Positions 48,901 to 61,633 are shown, counted from the first letter of the stretch. The stretch: DNA of 64,000 nucleotides from Ascidia mentula (GCA_947561715.1 OX387202.1:17745001-17809000); one strand, 5' to 3'. A program made the numbers and translations. The notes: generated by a model from the sequence alone, not told the origin.

Positions 48901-49148
48901 ATTGCTTCCATCTTTGCTTCCAACCTCCTAAATTCATCTTCCCAGGTGTTATTGGCACCGGGTTCTCCTTTCGGTCCCTGGACACCACGAGGCCCAACAG
49001 CTCCCGGTGGACCCGCTGGTCCTGGTATCGGATCTTCGTTGCTTCCTCCACAAGTCAGGATGACCTGATTTGCTCTTTGGCACAAACTTAGAATTGGACA
49101 AATCATAAGGACTAGAGCGAGACCTTTCATCAATATTTTCAACATCAT
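45998..49148 (-). CDS. Ficolin-like gene D, complete, shortened collagen stalk
   Basis: Exons 49148-48884, 48611-48469, 48164-48068, 47276-47180, 47117-47050 and 46230-45998 join to 300 codons plus stop. The start ATG at 49148 gives MMLKILMKGLALVL and a clean signal peptide. Exon 1 lacks exactly 18 nt compared with B and C, removing two triplets (GKR GPK), so the stalk is [24 protein letters not shown], eight triplets without interruption. The fibrinogen domain keeps all four conserved cysteines and ends [18 protein letters not shown], then [18 protein letters not shown]. The calcium-site motif is DRDHDSDGINCAV. The 5' half groups with B and C (same leader, same intron-3 SINE), whereas exon 6 and its flanking intron are closest to gene E. 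A shorter collagen helix could change oligomer geometry; that is inference. Confidence 0.88.
46702..46983. mobile_element. Same MITE in intron 5 of gene D
   Basis: Both terminal repeats are recognisable: CAGGGGTGCACAGTTTGCGG on the left and AGGTTGTGCGCCCCTG on the right. The flanks are ATTTAGAG and AGTAAGAG. It is 282 bp, shortened internally relative to gene A. Confidence 0.7.
47616..48014 (+). mobile_element. tRNA-derived SINE insertion in intron 3 of gene D
   Basis: It is flanked by TAAACAAAA at 47607-47615 and 48015-48023. The tRNA-like head (47759-47831) has decayed: the acceptor stem reads ACTCCTG against CGGAGGC and no longer pairs fully. Confidence 0.7.
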
Positions 49149-49522
49149 TTTGCAGCTTGAAACAAGCAATGCGGTAACTTAAAATACAGTTCGTGCTCAG
49201 TATCCAGTGTCTGGTATGATTCGTGGCAGAAATAATTTGGTACGTTCTTATTCAAACGTGACAAACAAATTGATTGTTAATTACAGTTCTGACGGACGAA
49301 CACCACGATTGCAGAGCTTTCGGGAACCGAACATTTCATTTTCAGATTAAAAAAAAACGTGACAGACAGATAGAAAGTTAATGACATCCGTGACGATGAT
49401 TTCAACACGACTTGCTTTATTCTTTGGTCAAATGTTACGAAGAGGTTACATCGCAAATTTGCATTTTATTTTGCAATACCTCTGCCCTAGGTGCAATTTT
49501 TTAAGATGGCTGTGATTTTCTG

Positions 49523-49747
49523 GTGCATCATACGCATTCATTAACAGTTATCTTGATAGTTGTCGTCGTTACTATTCTGTTTTATTCATTTTACGCCCAA
49601 GAGCATTCAAACACCGCAATCTGCGTCATAATATCCATATTTACAAGTGATCAATCCAATGCTTCAGACTTGTCAGTCATCAGTATTATCAATAGTTTAA
49701 ATTTTAGTTTAATGCACAGAAGAAAAAGTATGGCAGTTGCGACATAA
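49523..49747 (+). pseudogene. ORF with membrane anchor, copy 3, start lost
   Basis: The frame is otherwise open (HSLTVILIVVVVTILFYSFY) and 74 codons long, but the first codon is GTG and no in-frame ATG lies between it and an upstream TAA. Confidence 0.3.
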
Positions 49748-49944
49748 CCATATTTATGTAAATTATGAAACATATCAACTTATTTGAACTTGGGCATTGC
49801 GTAAGAATGAAAGTTCCACAAAAGATTTCCCAAATACATAGGTTCTGATACAGTGTCCTTTTGCGCGGTTTTTTGTCTGGCGTGCTCGGTTTTTGTTTAG
49901 TGTTGGCATCCAAGCGTGACTATTTTTTCATCAGTTACGGATTA

Positions 49945-50080
49945 TCAATGACATGGCGCGGTGGTAAACGATTTCTGATGGATCACCTCCAGAAAAGTCC
50001 AATCATTCTGACGAATTAATATATCTTCAAGATCGGACGAAGTGTGAAATGCATTAGAAATGTCGACATCATAGCAACGT
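49945..50080 (-). other. Short conserved minus-strand ORF, copy 5
   Basis: It reads DVDISNAFHTSSDLEDIL and then EVIHQKSFTTAPCH with the same stop. Position and spacing match copies 3 and 4. Confidence 0.3.
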
Positions 50081-51082
50081 GTTTATTTCTGAGTCCATGT
50101 CGGTGGTAACCCTATGTGTAACACTTAATTGTGATTGCTGATTATTGCTACATAATAAACTGTGCATAGGAAAGCATTGGTATCTTTCCCAGTGGGTAAA
50201 AGAGCATGACTTCCGATCGCAGACAAATCTTGCGTAAGGTTTTTTACTGGAACCTACAATAACGTACAGAAGTCGGCTAAGACGAAGAGGGTCGTTTTGT
50301 GAAGGAAGGTTGGGAAAAAAGAACGTTGACTTCTTTCCACGTCTCTGTCTTTTATTTTAGCTGCATGTCTTGCTCTTTTTCGGTGCGAGCCTGGAAGTAT
50401 GCGTGATGTGTAGTCACAGACTAAACTCACTGCACAACTATTTGATTGACTCAAATGTTGCCAAATCAAAGGGTAACAAATATTAACAAAATAATGCCAT
50501 TTAAATATTTTAATTAATAGTTTTTTTCTTGTACATTTTTTGATGAAATGTTCACTGGCATCGCAGCCAAGGCTTGGCACCTAAGCTTGATCATCCACTG
50601 TGGCTCCTACAGACGCAACAAATCCTGTGGAGGCGAAAGGCCTGTTGGCCAATAATTGCCTGAATGTCTATTCCAACTGTCTCTCTGTAGAATTTACAAT
50701 GACAAACACTTTAATTCGAATAACATTTTTTTATCAGGCTTTGGGAAATAAATTCCAATCCACGGCGAATAGTTCATTGAGACTCAGTGTTGATAGTCTT
50801 GTTACGTTGATAATAGAGAATGCAATTGAACACGTAACAGACTAATCTTAACTCAACTTGTAATGCCATGCGCTGCGATTTGAAATGTAATATCACGTGA
50901 CAATGCTAGTACAGCAGCGACACATAGTGGAAGAAGAAAAAGGGAATGTTAAGCAATGACTGCTAAAATTTGACATTGTCCGCTGCAATATCCACATCGC
51001 TACGTGACTTAAACCTTGGTTTCGTACATAAGTAAGATTTTCCCCGAAATGTTCGCAAATGCGTTTGAACGCTCAGTATAAT
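50081..51082. repeat. Dispersed array unit, single copy in the D-E interval
   Basis: The motif series is present (TGTGTAGTCACAGACTAAAC at about 50408, AAGGCTTGGCACCTAAGC, ATATCACGTGAC, TGTCCGCTGCAATATCCACA). The right end joins the truncated Penelope-like remnant and the hydrophobic-ORF block is missing. Confidence 0.65.
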
Positions 51083-51099
51083 GTAGGATTGTAGAACAT

Positions 51100-51320
51100 G
51101 ACCCACTCAAACAATGTAGGATTGACCACACGAATATAGGAGTTTGTTAACGACGGACGAAAGGTCTTCGTTTTCAATGGAAAATGCTGCGCAAGTTTGA
51201 GTGGGTCATGTTCCACGCCCTATACAGTCTTACTGTCTGTGCAGCGGTAATCGAAACTTGTTGATTTCCGATGGACTCGGTGGTTGATACGATCTGGGTA
51301 TGATAACCTCATCACACAGA
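51100..51320 (-). mobile_element. Penelope-like element remnant, copy 4, truncated
   Basis: Only the part before the GIY-YIG core survives (CAATGTAGGATTGACCACAC through TGCGCAAGTTTGAGTGGGTC). It is preceded by a short scrambled repeat of its own sequence at 51083-51118. Confidence 0.5.
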
Positions 51321-53100
51321 ATTTTGCGTTTTTGTGTGTTGGTTTTGGAATGGCCACCTCATATTCTTTATTCATTACCGAACTTACGCACATAGCAACG
51401 AACTTGTTTTAACCTATTTTTTTCGAAATTATGGTTGTTTTGTTGATATGTGTGCACTACGGTATATAAGCATATATTACCGTGCAAAATAAGTTTGATT
51501 CTAGCGCTACAGTGATGGAGCAGGAATTATGGATCGTGGCAAAATATATTACGGGAAAAAGGGCCAGGTTTTTATTTTAGCTGCAGTATCTTTGTATTCG
51601 AAGACATAAAAAAATATTAGGAAAGTTATTTTTATAGCAAGCGATAGGTTAGCGTACACGTGTCACAAACAAAAACGTATTATCATTGTATTTAATCTAA
51701 AAGAAACGACCGTTTGCAACTGTTCTGGCTACGCTGTACGATTAGCATAATGCGCCACAATCAATCTGTGACTACCTGTGTGATTACTACCACCGTGCGG
51801 AATAACGATAAAAATTAAATGTCATATAAATGCGTTCTTGTTATCGAACGTTTTCAGTTGATGGGTTAGCCTACAGTCATTTTGATACGAATAATTTAAG
51901 GAAACTCAACATCAACAGGGAAACAAAAATGTTTATCTTGTGTTAGTTTTCGTTCACTAATATCAATTCACTTATAAATGTTTTGACAAATGCCTTAGCC
52001 AGGGGTTCACAAATGGATTCATCAGGCTTGTCCACAAGCATATGAACAATGCACAATGTTACAGGACCTACGATGCAATGCGTGTTAATGATGCTTGAAT
52101 GTCATTGCGTAAACCACTAAGTGGCGACAGCAACTCTGGAGCGATGTCTGACTGAAATAGGAAGTCATTATGTTCGAACAACTGACTCGGAGTTCCACAA
52201 TACAACAGCACACATAGAAATCTGTTTTGAGACTAGATCTTATGCAGAAATATCTCGTCAACTATTTTGCAAGGGAAATATCTTGCGGTGCCAGATCCGT
52301 CACCCAGCACATAGAACACAACACGCAACTGTATTCAATGTTGAGCAGAATGGGAGGCGCGACGGAAACACAAACACTACGAAAATTCCCATTCGTTTTG
52401 AGCTTGATTTATTAATAGCGGCTCGAGGCTCACGCTTTTGGGGAGAAGAGAAAAAAGAGTGTTTTTCTTGTAAATGTGTATTTGCCTTCCGCAGAGTTAT
52501 TGAAATATGATAGGAATTCCATTTGATGGAAAGTGATTACTTGACCCACAAACAGTTTTTCAAAAAAAAAATGCATGTAATCCATAGTCTAATCTTTTTG
52601 CATGTAATTGCTTTAAGTGTAGTTCTTGTTGGTGTTGGCAAAAATTGTTGTGGAAATAATATAACATTTTCAATTTGCCGCTAGATGTCGCAAGTGGTAG
52701 CGTATTGACAATATATTTTTATGTGTCATGATCAGTATACTGGGAAAATGTAAGCTGTTGGCTTAGTGCCCAACTTCTTATTTTATGGCAAGTGGTTGGT
52801 TTCGAACACGATTTACAAACAGGTTTTGTGATGACGATTACATGCTACTGTCAGCACGTGATTTATGAAATCGGCCCCAATCCATCTGTGACCACCTGTG
52901 TGATTATTATGTTTTTGTGTTGTGCTAATTGCAATTATCTGTGTTTAAAGTGTGCTTGGTATCTAACCTTTTCATTCATTGGTTTAAAATCATTTCAATA
53001 CGAACAATCCAAAGAAAAACAGCATGAATTTTATCGCAAATCTAGTCCCAGCATTTAGCAGGTTTCGAGACATTGAAATTAGCGAAATACTTGGTTAACT
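51321..53100. repeat. Intergenic blocks of the duplication unit (D-E), no gene assigned
   Basis: It preserves the empty site of the 674-bp hAT element near 51838. The plus-strand frame 52121-52510 is the longest here, but its counterparts at 44641 and 22960 end at different places. Confidence 0.6.
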
Positions 53101-53326
53101 GACTTTCTGACACCTCTTGCTTAAAGTTCCAGATGATTGATAGGCCACGCTTTCGCGGTCTGTATTCATGCTGAAAATCAAGTGAGCTTTTGCCCTTTTA
53201 CTCTACGCAAGATTTCCGTCCTCGCTGAGCTCACCTAAGGACACCTGTGTTATTCTTTGACAGATGTACCGCCCCAGTCAAACTCCCTGCCTGACAAGGT
53301 TTGCAGGGCAGGCGCCACACTTAAGA
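53101..53326 (-). pseudogene. 28S rRNA fragment, copy 3
   Basis: It has the same limits and the same internal changes as copy 2, so all copies descend from one insertion that spread by segmental duplication. Confidence 0.87.
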
Positions 53327-53653
53327 TTAAACCGTGACCCGATGGTCTCTTCTGCTTTACAGAATAATGACACAACAAGCAAAAGGTTCCATGTTTTAAT
53401 GTTCCATGTATATTATATTATATGTGATGATTTGTGAAGCAAAGTATTTACAAAATATTCACAGCATCAAGCAAACACACTTGTGAATTCGATGCAATCG
53501 TGGTGGTAATAAGTATATGCGGTTAATAAATTGGTAATCACTTCTTCAAAGAATAAAGAAAAAATAGTTTCAGTAATTACGATGATTTCTTTCTATTTTT
53601 ATTAAATCACGTAAATAATTCCATTCATTTGTTTCGTTTTATCTCCAGTTTTA

Positions 53654-56142
53654 TTACATCACAGGTCTTATTTTCATTTCCGAACGTTTACGTGATGCCG
53701 GACCCCACTGGTTCGAATCGCCTGCTCCTGTCGCCTCATTGTAATACCTTCCGTTCAGGTTGGAGGCATGACAACTCGTATACCACCAAGCTCCATGGTA
53801 TCTAACAGCACAGTTTGCACCACTCGAATCTTGATCTCGGTCATGTGTGGAGAATGACATCTGATTGTGATGATTCAGCCGATCAACTATTGGTGCAAAT
53901 TTTTAACAGTTTAATTTGCGGTTCAGATGTTAACCAGCCAATCACCTGGCATACATTTGAAAGAAGTGAATGTTTAATATATATAGATTTAACGCATTTT
54001 GTGAGTAACACAGACCAATCTGCCAATCACGCTATAATTGCGAAACACATTATTTTTTAATTCCAATTTTTAGTATTGCGTATTCAGACTTCGTAAAAAT
54101 TTTAGTTCTTGGAGACATTTTTCCATTTATTTTATTCTTTCGGTTTTGGCGGCTAGCGATTTTCACAAATGATAAAAAAATGTTTATTAACCTCCACACA
54201 AGTGATTGGTTCGTATATTTACTTCAAAAGTATAAACGGTCAACAGATGAGGATCTAAAAATTCTTGTCAGGAGGCACGCGACCGGATAATACAAAATAT
54301 TTTAGCACGCATCCTCATGTGAGTTTTGTAACTCACCCACGATTTAGAGCAGGGGTGCGCACACTGCGGCCTTAAACATGCTTTATAGTACATTTGTATT
54401 GTCGGCCGTGCATTGTAAAAAACCTAACAGGTTTTGCTTGGACGTTTGGCTTATTGAATTGTTCAGTTTTGGTTACAAAACAAAATAAAATCTTTCATTT
54501 TTATGCAAGAAATATTGGTAAATGTAAAATTTCATTACACTATAAGGGATAAGTAAATGCGAAATTATTAGTTTGGACTCACTGGCGACTGTTAGTAAAA
54601 TAAAGTCTGTGTGATGCGGCCGGTATTAATAAAAAGGCTGTGCGCCCCTGAGTTAGAGACTTTATTAAACCTCCTTTGTATGAAGGTAATTAGATAAACA
54701 TGTTTGCTCACTTACCTGCGTCACCAGTGTACCCACCAACAGTCAGACGGTAATTCTCCCCTGATGAACCGATGCTGAAGTTGCTGTGAAGATGGTACAA
54801 ATAGGAACTCAAAAACTTGGCACTCAAACGCACGCATGTAGTTACCTGTACTTTGCATAATACTTTGTGTCATCGAAATTTTGCATGTCAACGCGGAGCT
54901 CTTGACGTTTCCAACTTGTCAGTTCGTGCATCAGCTCCAAGCCTTAATCAATCAACAAACGTTAAGTTTTATTTGTTTATGCTTTTGTGAATGTTGTTGG
55001 AGTTTGACTATGAAAAGCTTGCACTCAAGAGCGCAGCCCAAGATATGACAATCGTGACGACGAGAAAATACTAACACATTTACACACAAGCCTATCTTCC
55101 TTGGTTAATGTTTGAAACTACCACTGGAGGCGCTAAATAACGAAAACTAATTGGGAGTTGTTAAAATCTAAACAAACAAAAGAAACAATTGATTTAAATG
55201 CGTTTGATACTAATGTAGCAGTACCTAACCAAAACTCTCCAGTCAACGAACCAAATCCGTTTTCGTATTCTCTCCAGTCCCGATAAAAATTTGTTGAACC
55301 GTCAAATCTTTTCTGTACAACCTGAAAATTTAATCAGAAAACAAAATTGACATTGGCTTGCATGGATTTTCGCTTAATATTTCCATCGAGCAATTACATG
55401 CATCCGTTATGTTGCAATGTTATTTGCATGTTATGATTAAATTTGAGACAGATACTTTTATAGAAAACGTTTGTATTTCCTGTAGTAATTAATTTAAGGC
55501 ATCCCGTTTTATTTGCAGTTTCGGTTCCATTGTTTGCATAAAATTACCCTGTTCTTTCAAATAAACTTATTCATTCTTTGTCAAACCACTACAATTATCC
55601 AAAAAAATTTTTTTTCTAATCTCAAAATATGAACTCACTAGCCAACCTCCACCATCTGTTTGCATGTCGCAATATCCTTGGTAAGGCCGAGGAGACATTA
55701 AATTGTAAACTCCGCTCTCGGTAAAACCGTGTTGTAATGCGTGCTTGCACGTCGGAAACTTGTTGCGGGAAATTAAATCTGCGAAATGATTTAACAAAAT
55801 TATCATTAAAAATATTAAAAAGTTATATTTATTACCAAATAAACAACGCGGACCTGTATTAGCTTGAACTTGGTTTTCCAATGTATTCACGATTGCTTCC
55901 AATCTTCTAAATTCGTCTTCCCAGGTGTTATTGGCACCGGGTTCTCCTTTCGGTCCCTGGACCCCACGAGGCCCAACAGCTCCCGGTGGACCCCGTTTTC
56001 CAGGAGGACCCGCTGGTCCTGGTATCGGATCTTCGTTGCTTCCTCCACAAGTCAGGATGACCTGATTGGCTCTTTGGCACAAGCTTAGAATTGGACAAGT
56101 TAGAAAAAGCAGCAGAATGCAGTTGATATTTGCCATTTGCAT
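53654..56142 (-). CDS. Ficolin-like gene E, complete
   Basis: Exons 56142-55854, 55778-55639, 55321-55225, 54942-54846, 54783-54716 and 53886-53654 join to 307 codons plus stop. The ATG at 56142 gives [13 protein letters not shown], the same leader type as gene A. The collagen stalk has ten triplets with GPP in place of GPK. The coiled coil differs from the other genes ([15 protein letters not shown]). The linker encoded by exon 2 is also distinct ([17 protein letters not shown]), so the region between stalk and lectin head is the most divergent of the complete set. Exon 6 reads [13 protein letters not shown], with Gln at the fourth position of the calcium-site motif, then [20 protein letters not shown]. 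Intron 3 is only 282 bp because the SINE seen in B, C and D is absent. Confidence 0.88.
54350..54650. mobile_element. Same MITE in intron 5 of gene E
   Basis: The ends are CAGGGGTGCGCACACTGCGG and AGGCTGTGCGCCCCTG, with the left flank ATTTAGAG and the right flank AGTTAGAG differing at one of eight positions. It is 301 bp. Confidence 0.72.
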
Positions 56143-56696
56143 TTTGAAAGTAGGCCTACAGAAGTTAAACAAGAAACAACATGAAATGTTACATGCTGAT
56201 TATTTCAAGTCGGATACAGAAGAATGCATGAAAAAAGGAAACACCCTTTTTTGTTACATTTTATACGTTTGTTGTTCATTTGTGTTTAATTGAGTTGCGC
56301 ATTTTATTTTTGTATCACTTTTTATTCATCGAAAATTTAGTGTTTTTACACACGACATATGAATGTACAAAAATTAGTGACGTGCAGATAGTTTCACATC
56401 ACAATCATTACATTGGGTTTTAAGAGTTCTGTTTTAGGTTAGCTGAATTGCGAAACCACAGCGTTCTTTTGGCGGTTGTTGATTTGATAACTTGGTTGCT
56501 TACAATTGAACTATCTTTTTAGTCGTGTGACCTCATTTAAAAACTTAATATTTAACATACAAAAACGACTGCAGTTCATCCAGATGATTTTAGCGTTTCA
56601 TATCTTTCGTCACAAGCTCCTCACACTGCGCAAACATACAACCACCTTTACACAGAGCAACTATGTCTTGATCTGCAACGATATATTAAACACTCT
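56143..56696. other. 5' flank of gene E, no gene
   Basis: It is homologous to the 5' flank of gene A (2317-2800). It contains about 150 bp near 56290-56420 that gene A lacks. Confidence 0.5.
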
Positions 56697-57827
56697 ATCT
56701 CTTTTTCTGGCAATGGCACTGCCAACATCAGCACGAAAACGAAAACAAGTGGTGTTCGTGAGAGCCGTCGGGTCCATTAGCAAAGTTTTGATTTGCTTCA
56801 CTGCATGTGGAGGAAAATTGTTTTCGCTTTTGCGTGGGAAAAAAGCAACTAATGGAGTCAACTTCGTCCATTAGCAATGCGATAACAAGGTTCACACGGG
56901 AATTGTGCGTGCCATGATAGGAAAGGCCATCATGGTATGTGAACTGATGGGATCGCGAAAATAAAACACATTGTACAATTTTAAATGCTTACAAATGACA
57001 CGCGAAATCAGTATGTTGCAAAAAACATGAATTTTTGGTTCAACATAAAATATAATGTTTCTTTACCTGAAAACTTTCGTCTCAATTCTCAACAACAGCA
57101 AACCCGATATAATTATACCAGCACAAAAAGATATTCTATGGAAATCGTGTTAATTTGCTTTATTAAACAAGTCAATGAATGAAAGCATGTGCGAATGTCT
57201 TGCATTACCTAAGTGAAATACTGGTGGTCCAATTTGACTCCCATAACGAAAGCCTTGCATGTGAACTGAAGCAGTTGTTTTCTATCTAACCGCCAAAGAA
57301 ATGTTTTAAAACATTGAAGAGGGCCAGGCATGCTATCGTTAGTTTTGTGAAATATACAAACGATCCCACATTACTTGGTTAAACAGTTTTTGGCGTTTGT
57401 CTGGATCAAATATTTTTGAGCAAATTACCGCAATTTCTGATATGATAATGCTGGTTCGTGATGGTATGCAATTAGAGGTGTATTGATTGCTGGTGGTAAG
57501 CATTCTTTCATGCACAGGATGGCCTAGTTTAAATCTCTGTGGATTGAAAACTTCCTTATTGTCCAATGCTGCAGGCCACTGCCTTTGTGATCGTCGTTCT
57601 TATTTTTGAACAAGCTGAGCACGAGAAGCTGGGTGAAGAAGGCACGTCGTAGCTACATTTTCACTACTCTCCGGGTATTTCAGCTGTGGGCCGTGGATTG
57701 GGTTAAATTGCTCACGAATTTCAATCCGGCAATATACTTTGCGTAGATGAAGAATTTAAATTTAGTACTGTAGAATGTGTACACACATTCTCTGGATCAG
57801 AGTGTTAAAAAAACTGCTCTATGATAT
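56697..57827. repeat. 1.13-kb tandem duplication, first copy
   Basis: It runs from TTTTTCTGGCAATGGCACTG to ACTGCTCTATGATATG and is followed directly by the second copy. A plus-strand open frame (ALPTSARKRKQVVFVRAVGS) and a minus-strand frame (57566-57339) are not recognisable. Confidence 0.85.
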
Positions 57828-58950
57828 GTTTTTTTTTTCTGGCAATGGCACTGCCAACATTAGCACGAAAACGAAAACAAGTGGTGTTCGTGAGAGCCGT
57901 CGGGTCCATTAGCAAAGTTTTGATTTGCTTCACTGCATGTGGAGGAAAATTGTTTTCGCTTTTGCGTGGGAAAAAAGCAACTTATGGAGTCAACTTCGTC
58001 CATTAGCAAAGCGATAACAAGGTTCACACGGGAATTGTGCGTGCCATGATAGGAAAGGCCATCATGGTATGTGAACTGATGGGATCGCGAAAATAAAACA
58101 CATTGTACAGTTTTAAATGCTTACAAATGACACGCGAAATCAGTATGTTGCAAAAAACATGAATTTTTGGTTCAACATAAAATATAATGTTTCTTTACCT
58201 GAAAGCTTTCGTCTCAATTCTCAACAACAGCAAACCCGATATAATTATACCAGCACAAAAAGATATTCTATGGAAATCGTGTTAATTTGCTTTATTAAAC
58301 AAGTCAATGAATGAAAGCATGTGCGAATGTCTTGCATTACCTAAGTGAAATACTGGTGGTCCAATTTGACTCCCATAACGAAAGCCTTGCATGTGAACTG
58401 AAGCAGTTGTTTTCTATCTAACCGCCAAAGAAATGTTTTAAAACATTGAAGAGGGCCAGGCATGCTATCGTTAGTTTTGTGAAATATACAAACGATCCCA
58501 CATTACTTGGTTAAACAGTTTTGGGCGTTTGTCTGGATCAAATATTTTTGAGCAAATTACCGCAATATATCATATGATAATGCTGGTTCGTGATGCTATG
58601 CAATTAGAGGTGTATTGATTGCTGGTGGTAAGTAATCATTCATGTACAGGATGGCCTAGTTTAAATCTCTGTGGATTGAAAACTTCCTTATTGTCTAATG
58701 CTGCAGGCCACTGCCTTTTTGATCGCGTCGTTGTTATTTTGAAACAAGCTGAGCACGAGAAGCTGGGTAAAGAAGGCACGTCGCAGCTACATTTCCACGA
58801 CTCTCCGAGTGTTTTAGCTGTGTGGCCGTGGATTGGGTTAAAGTGCTCACGAATTTCAAGCTGGCAAAAACCTTTGCGTAGATGAAGAAATTAAATTTAG
58901 TAACACATTCTCTGGATCAGAGTGTTAAAAAAACTGCTCTATGATATGCA
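57828..58950. repeat. 1.13-kb tandem duplication, second copy
   Basis: It is offset by 1,132 bp from the first copy over most of its length, with only scattered substitutions and a deletion of about 9 bp near 58900. It ends with the same ACTGCTCTATGATATG. The plus-strand frame 58619-58885 is open only in this copy. Confidence 0.85.
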
Positions 58951-59715
58951 TATTTTCAGTGCAGTTTGAAAACCTGAAGCTACTCGAATGGCGACAGCAA
59001 AACATTTCTTGTCGCAGTTTTCTACACGAACAACACCTGGCAAAAAGGTTGAAAAATGGAAACAATAGTCGATGGTTTTGGGTTCAAGATGTACTTTTAT
59101 TTTTCAATACATTGGATTATGTCATTTTCAGCATACGAAATCCATTACGAAAAGACATTTCCTCACACAATCATAAACCATTGAAATGCATTCGCACCGA
59201 ACATTTGATTTTACTGCTTTTACGAGAGTAAGACATTTCAGAATAATTTTTCCACAAATTTTACAACGATTCCAACTGTTTCCCACATGTTTTTCCGAAG
59301 AGAAACAATGTTAGTTGATAATTTTGGTGAATGTTAGTAAAAAAAGAAAAAATGTTTCCAATTCCAGGTAGCATTCTGTTCCAGATTGTTGTAACTGCCC
59401 GTTTCCCCTCCCAGTTTCTCGGGGACATGACGCATGTGTCGTTGACGTAATCGCAGCACGGTTCCGCATCACTGATTCGTGATGTCCACAGACATTTTGC
59501 ATGTGCGGTCGCATAAAAGCGGAGGTGTAGTTTTGACTGGGGTGTCGGGTGGTGTATGATGATTAGGAAGACCATCTATTACAGGGGTACTTCCTGTGGA
59601 TTTCATTGCACTTGCATGTATTGAGGTTTTCATCGGTAGGAAAAATTTCACGGCAACATTTTGAGTATTGTTTTTGGGGTGAGTGGCTCTTTTTTCTTTT
59701 ATTTTTCCGTGTTGT
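58951..59715. other. Unassigned sequence before the second LINE remnant
   Basis: No conserved gene is recognisable. The plus-strand frame 58941-59231 and the minus-strand frames 59575-59261 are short and unlike known families. The right part probably belongs to the LINE insertion. Confidence 0.3.
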
Positions 59716-60790
59716 TACTGGTTTGACCGGTGTGGAACTTGATGGAATTGCGGAGTCGTTGGTGATGTATCTGATTGTTGTTGAGAAGAAGTTGGGTCGC
59801 TGGGTTGCACTGCTTCAGGTACCGGTGTTTGGTGTCGGAGCGGTGTGGGTACGTGCACTGGTGATGTAGGCGGGTAAACAGGGGAAGATGGTGCAGTTCT
59901 TTTTGGCGTTGTGTAGGAGCCTTCTTCGGCAGAGGTAGTGGCGGTGGTGGACGAGGTTTCTTCTTCCGATGAAGATGTGTCCTCTTTGTCTTCTGTGGGG
60001 TTGGAGTCTTCCTCCGTCGGCTCTTTTTTGGTATTCTTGTTGGTTTCTTTTTTCTTTCTCTTTTCCGCCAGGATGTGGCATTCGGCCTTACAATGATCAC
60101 AATGAGGTGGCTGCGACGTATGGAATGCCGAGACCAGGAGCTTGAGCTCCCTTGGAATTGGGTTATTTTGGAGGACTGATCACTTTATGATGAAGGCCCT
60201 TTTGTCGTTATTTATTTTAAATTCGTCATAGAGTCGCCAATCCCTCGACACTGGCAGCATAGCTGTTGCTTGATTTTTGGTGGGACGTAGATGAGGACCA
60301 CTCTCTCCTCGTCATTGGTCCACGCATTAGCGTAGAACGCCGGCGAGGAGTCTGTGATCAGCGCGTCGTTTGTCGTATGAACTTTGCCATTGGGGAGGAG
60401 AACGATACCGTTAAGATTACTGATAGCAAAGTTCATTGTTTTTAGTAGGCCATAGATCGCCTCCCGATTCAGCCCTCTACCTCCTTGTTGCGCTCGATAC
60501 GAAAGGGGTCATCTTCTGGGATTGCAACGTTAGTGGCGGCAAGGGCCGCATACGACGTACCAGCAAGCTGGGTGGCACTCGCCATATAGTTACTGTATCC
60601 ACAATATAAGGCTGCTTGTATGACCTCTCACGTCGGATTTGTGGTGCTGAAATACGTTCCAGAGATTCCCGGATGATATAATTCAACAGTTCCGTAATCC
60701 AATAGCTGAGCGTGATATCTAAACTGCCTTCTTTACTTCTTTACTGCCTTCTTTGTGCCTTTGCTGGCTGCCATAATCTGCTTCTTCAGT
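59716..60790 (-). pseudogene. Second LINE, ORF1/gag-like protein, heavily frameshifted
   Basis: Reading the minus strand across several frames gives an ORF1-like order. MAASKGTKKAVKK starts near 60773. A compact domain follows with ISNLNGIVLLPNGKVH and ERVVLIYVPPKI, comparable to VTLTKVPPRI in the LINE at 44 kb. Near 60090 there is a knuckle-like CDHCKAECH, then a long Glu/Ser/Thr/Pro-rich tail ending at a TAA near 59716. The block to the right resumes at about 60795 with GTATTAGCGTATTGACA, matching other units. No ORF2 is visible. Confidence 0.5.
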
Positions 60791-61633
60791 AAACGAATCG
60801 CAGGTATTAGCGTATTGACATCATATATACTTTTATGTGTTATGATCACAACACTAGGAAAATGTATGATGTTGGCTTAGTGCCCAACTTCGTATTTTGT
60901 GGCCAGTGGTTGGTTTCATACACGAGTCACAAACAGGTTTTGACATAACGCATAATGCTGAATTTGAATGTCTGTTTGCAACTGCTGTGGCCACGTCCCA
61001 TGCCTTCCACACGACAGTGATGACGTTTGCATGCCACTGTCACGTGATTTGTAAAATGTGCCCCAATCCATCTGTGACCACCTGTGTGTGATTATTATGC
61101 TTTTGCGTTGTGCTGATTGCAATTATCTGTCCTACAAATTAAGGTACATGCACAACAATTATATTTCCAAATTATTTCGTCTCTGTGTCAACCAGAAAAA
61201 GGAAAAACTGCAATAAAATTAGGGGCGACCAATAAATTTCGCTGTAGAGAAACGTCATACAAGGCGTTCGCGTCCAAAAGTGCCTCTTTGTCATATGAAA
61301 CGAGCCTCAAATTGTAGGTATTGCAACGTCATTACTCTTTACTTCAATAAGACTGGGATGGTGCGTTTCTTCGCTCAGTGACAATACATGACGTCATTTT
61401 GGGTGTCATAACTTTAACCTCACCTTTATGGTAACGTAATCTGATGCTTTTAACATTTCTGGTTACAAACTGTATTGCGAAAAGTGTTTTAGTGGTTGAT
61501 TGCGGCGAATTTTGTTGTGATAATGAACTTGAACAATAACCAGTGAAGTACCTCATCGTTAAACTAAGTTGTGACCGAAACCGATTATTGAGCACCACGA
61601 ATTTATTCTGATAAATTAATCGAATCATTTAGA
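60791..61633. other. Intergenic block plus unassigned sequence
   Basis: The left 320 bp match the unit block (TTGGCTTAGTGCCCAACTTC, CATCTGTGACCACCTGTGTG). From about 61130 to 61630 the sequence is not seen elsewhere in the window. The minus-strand frame 61628-61344 is unrecognised. Confidence 0.45.
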
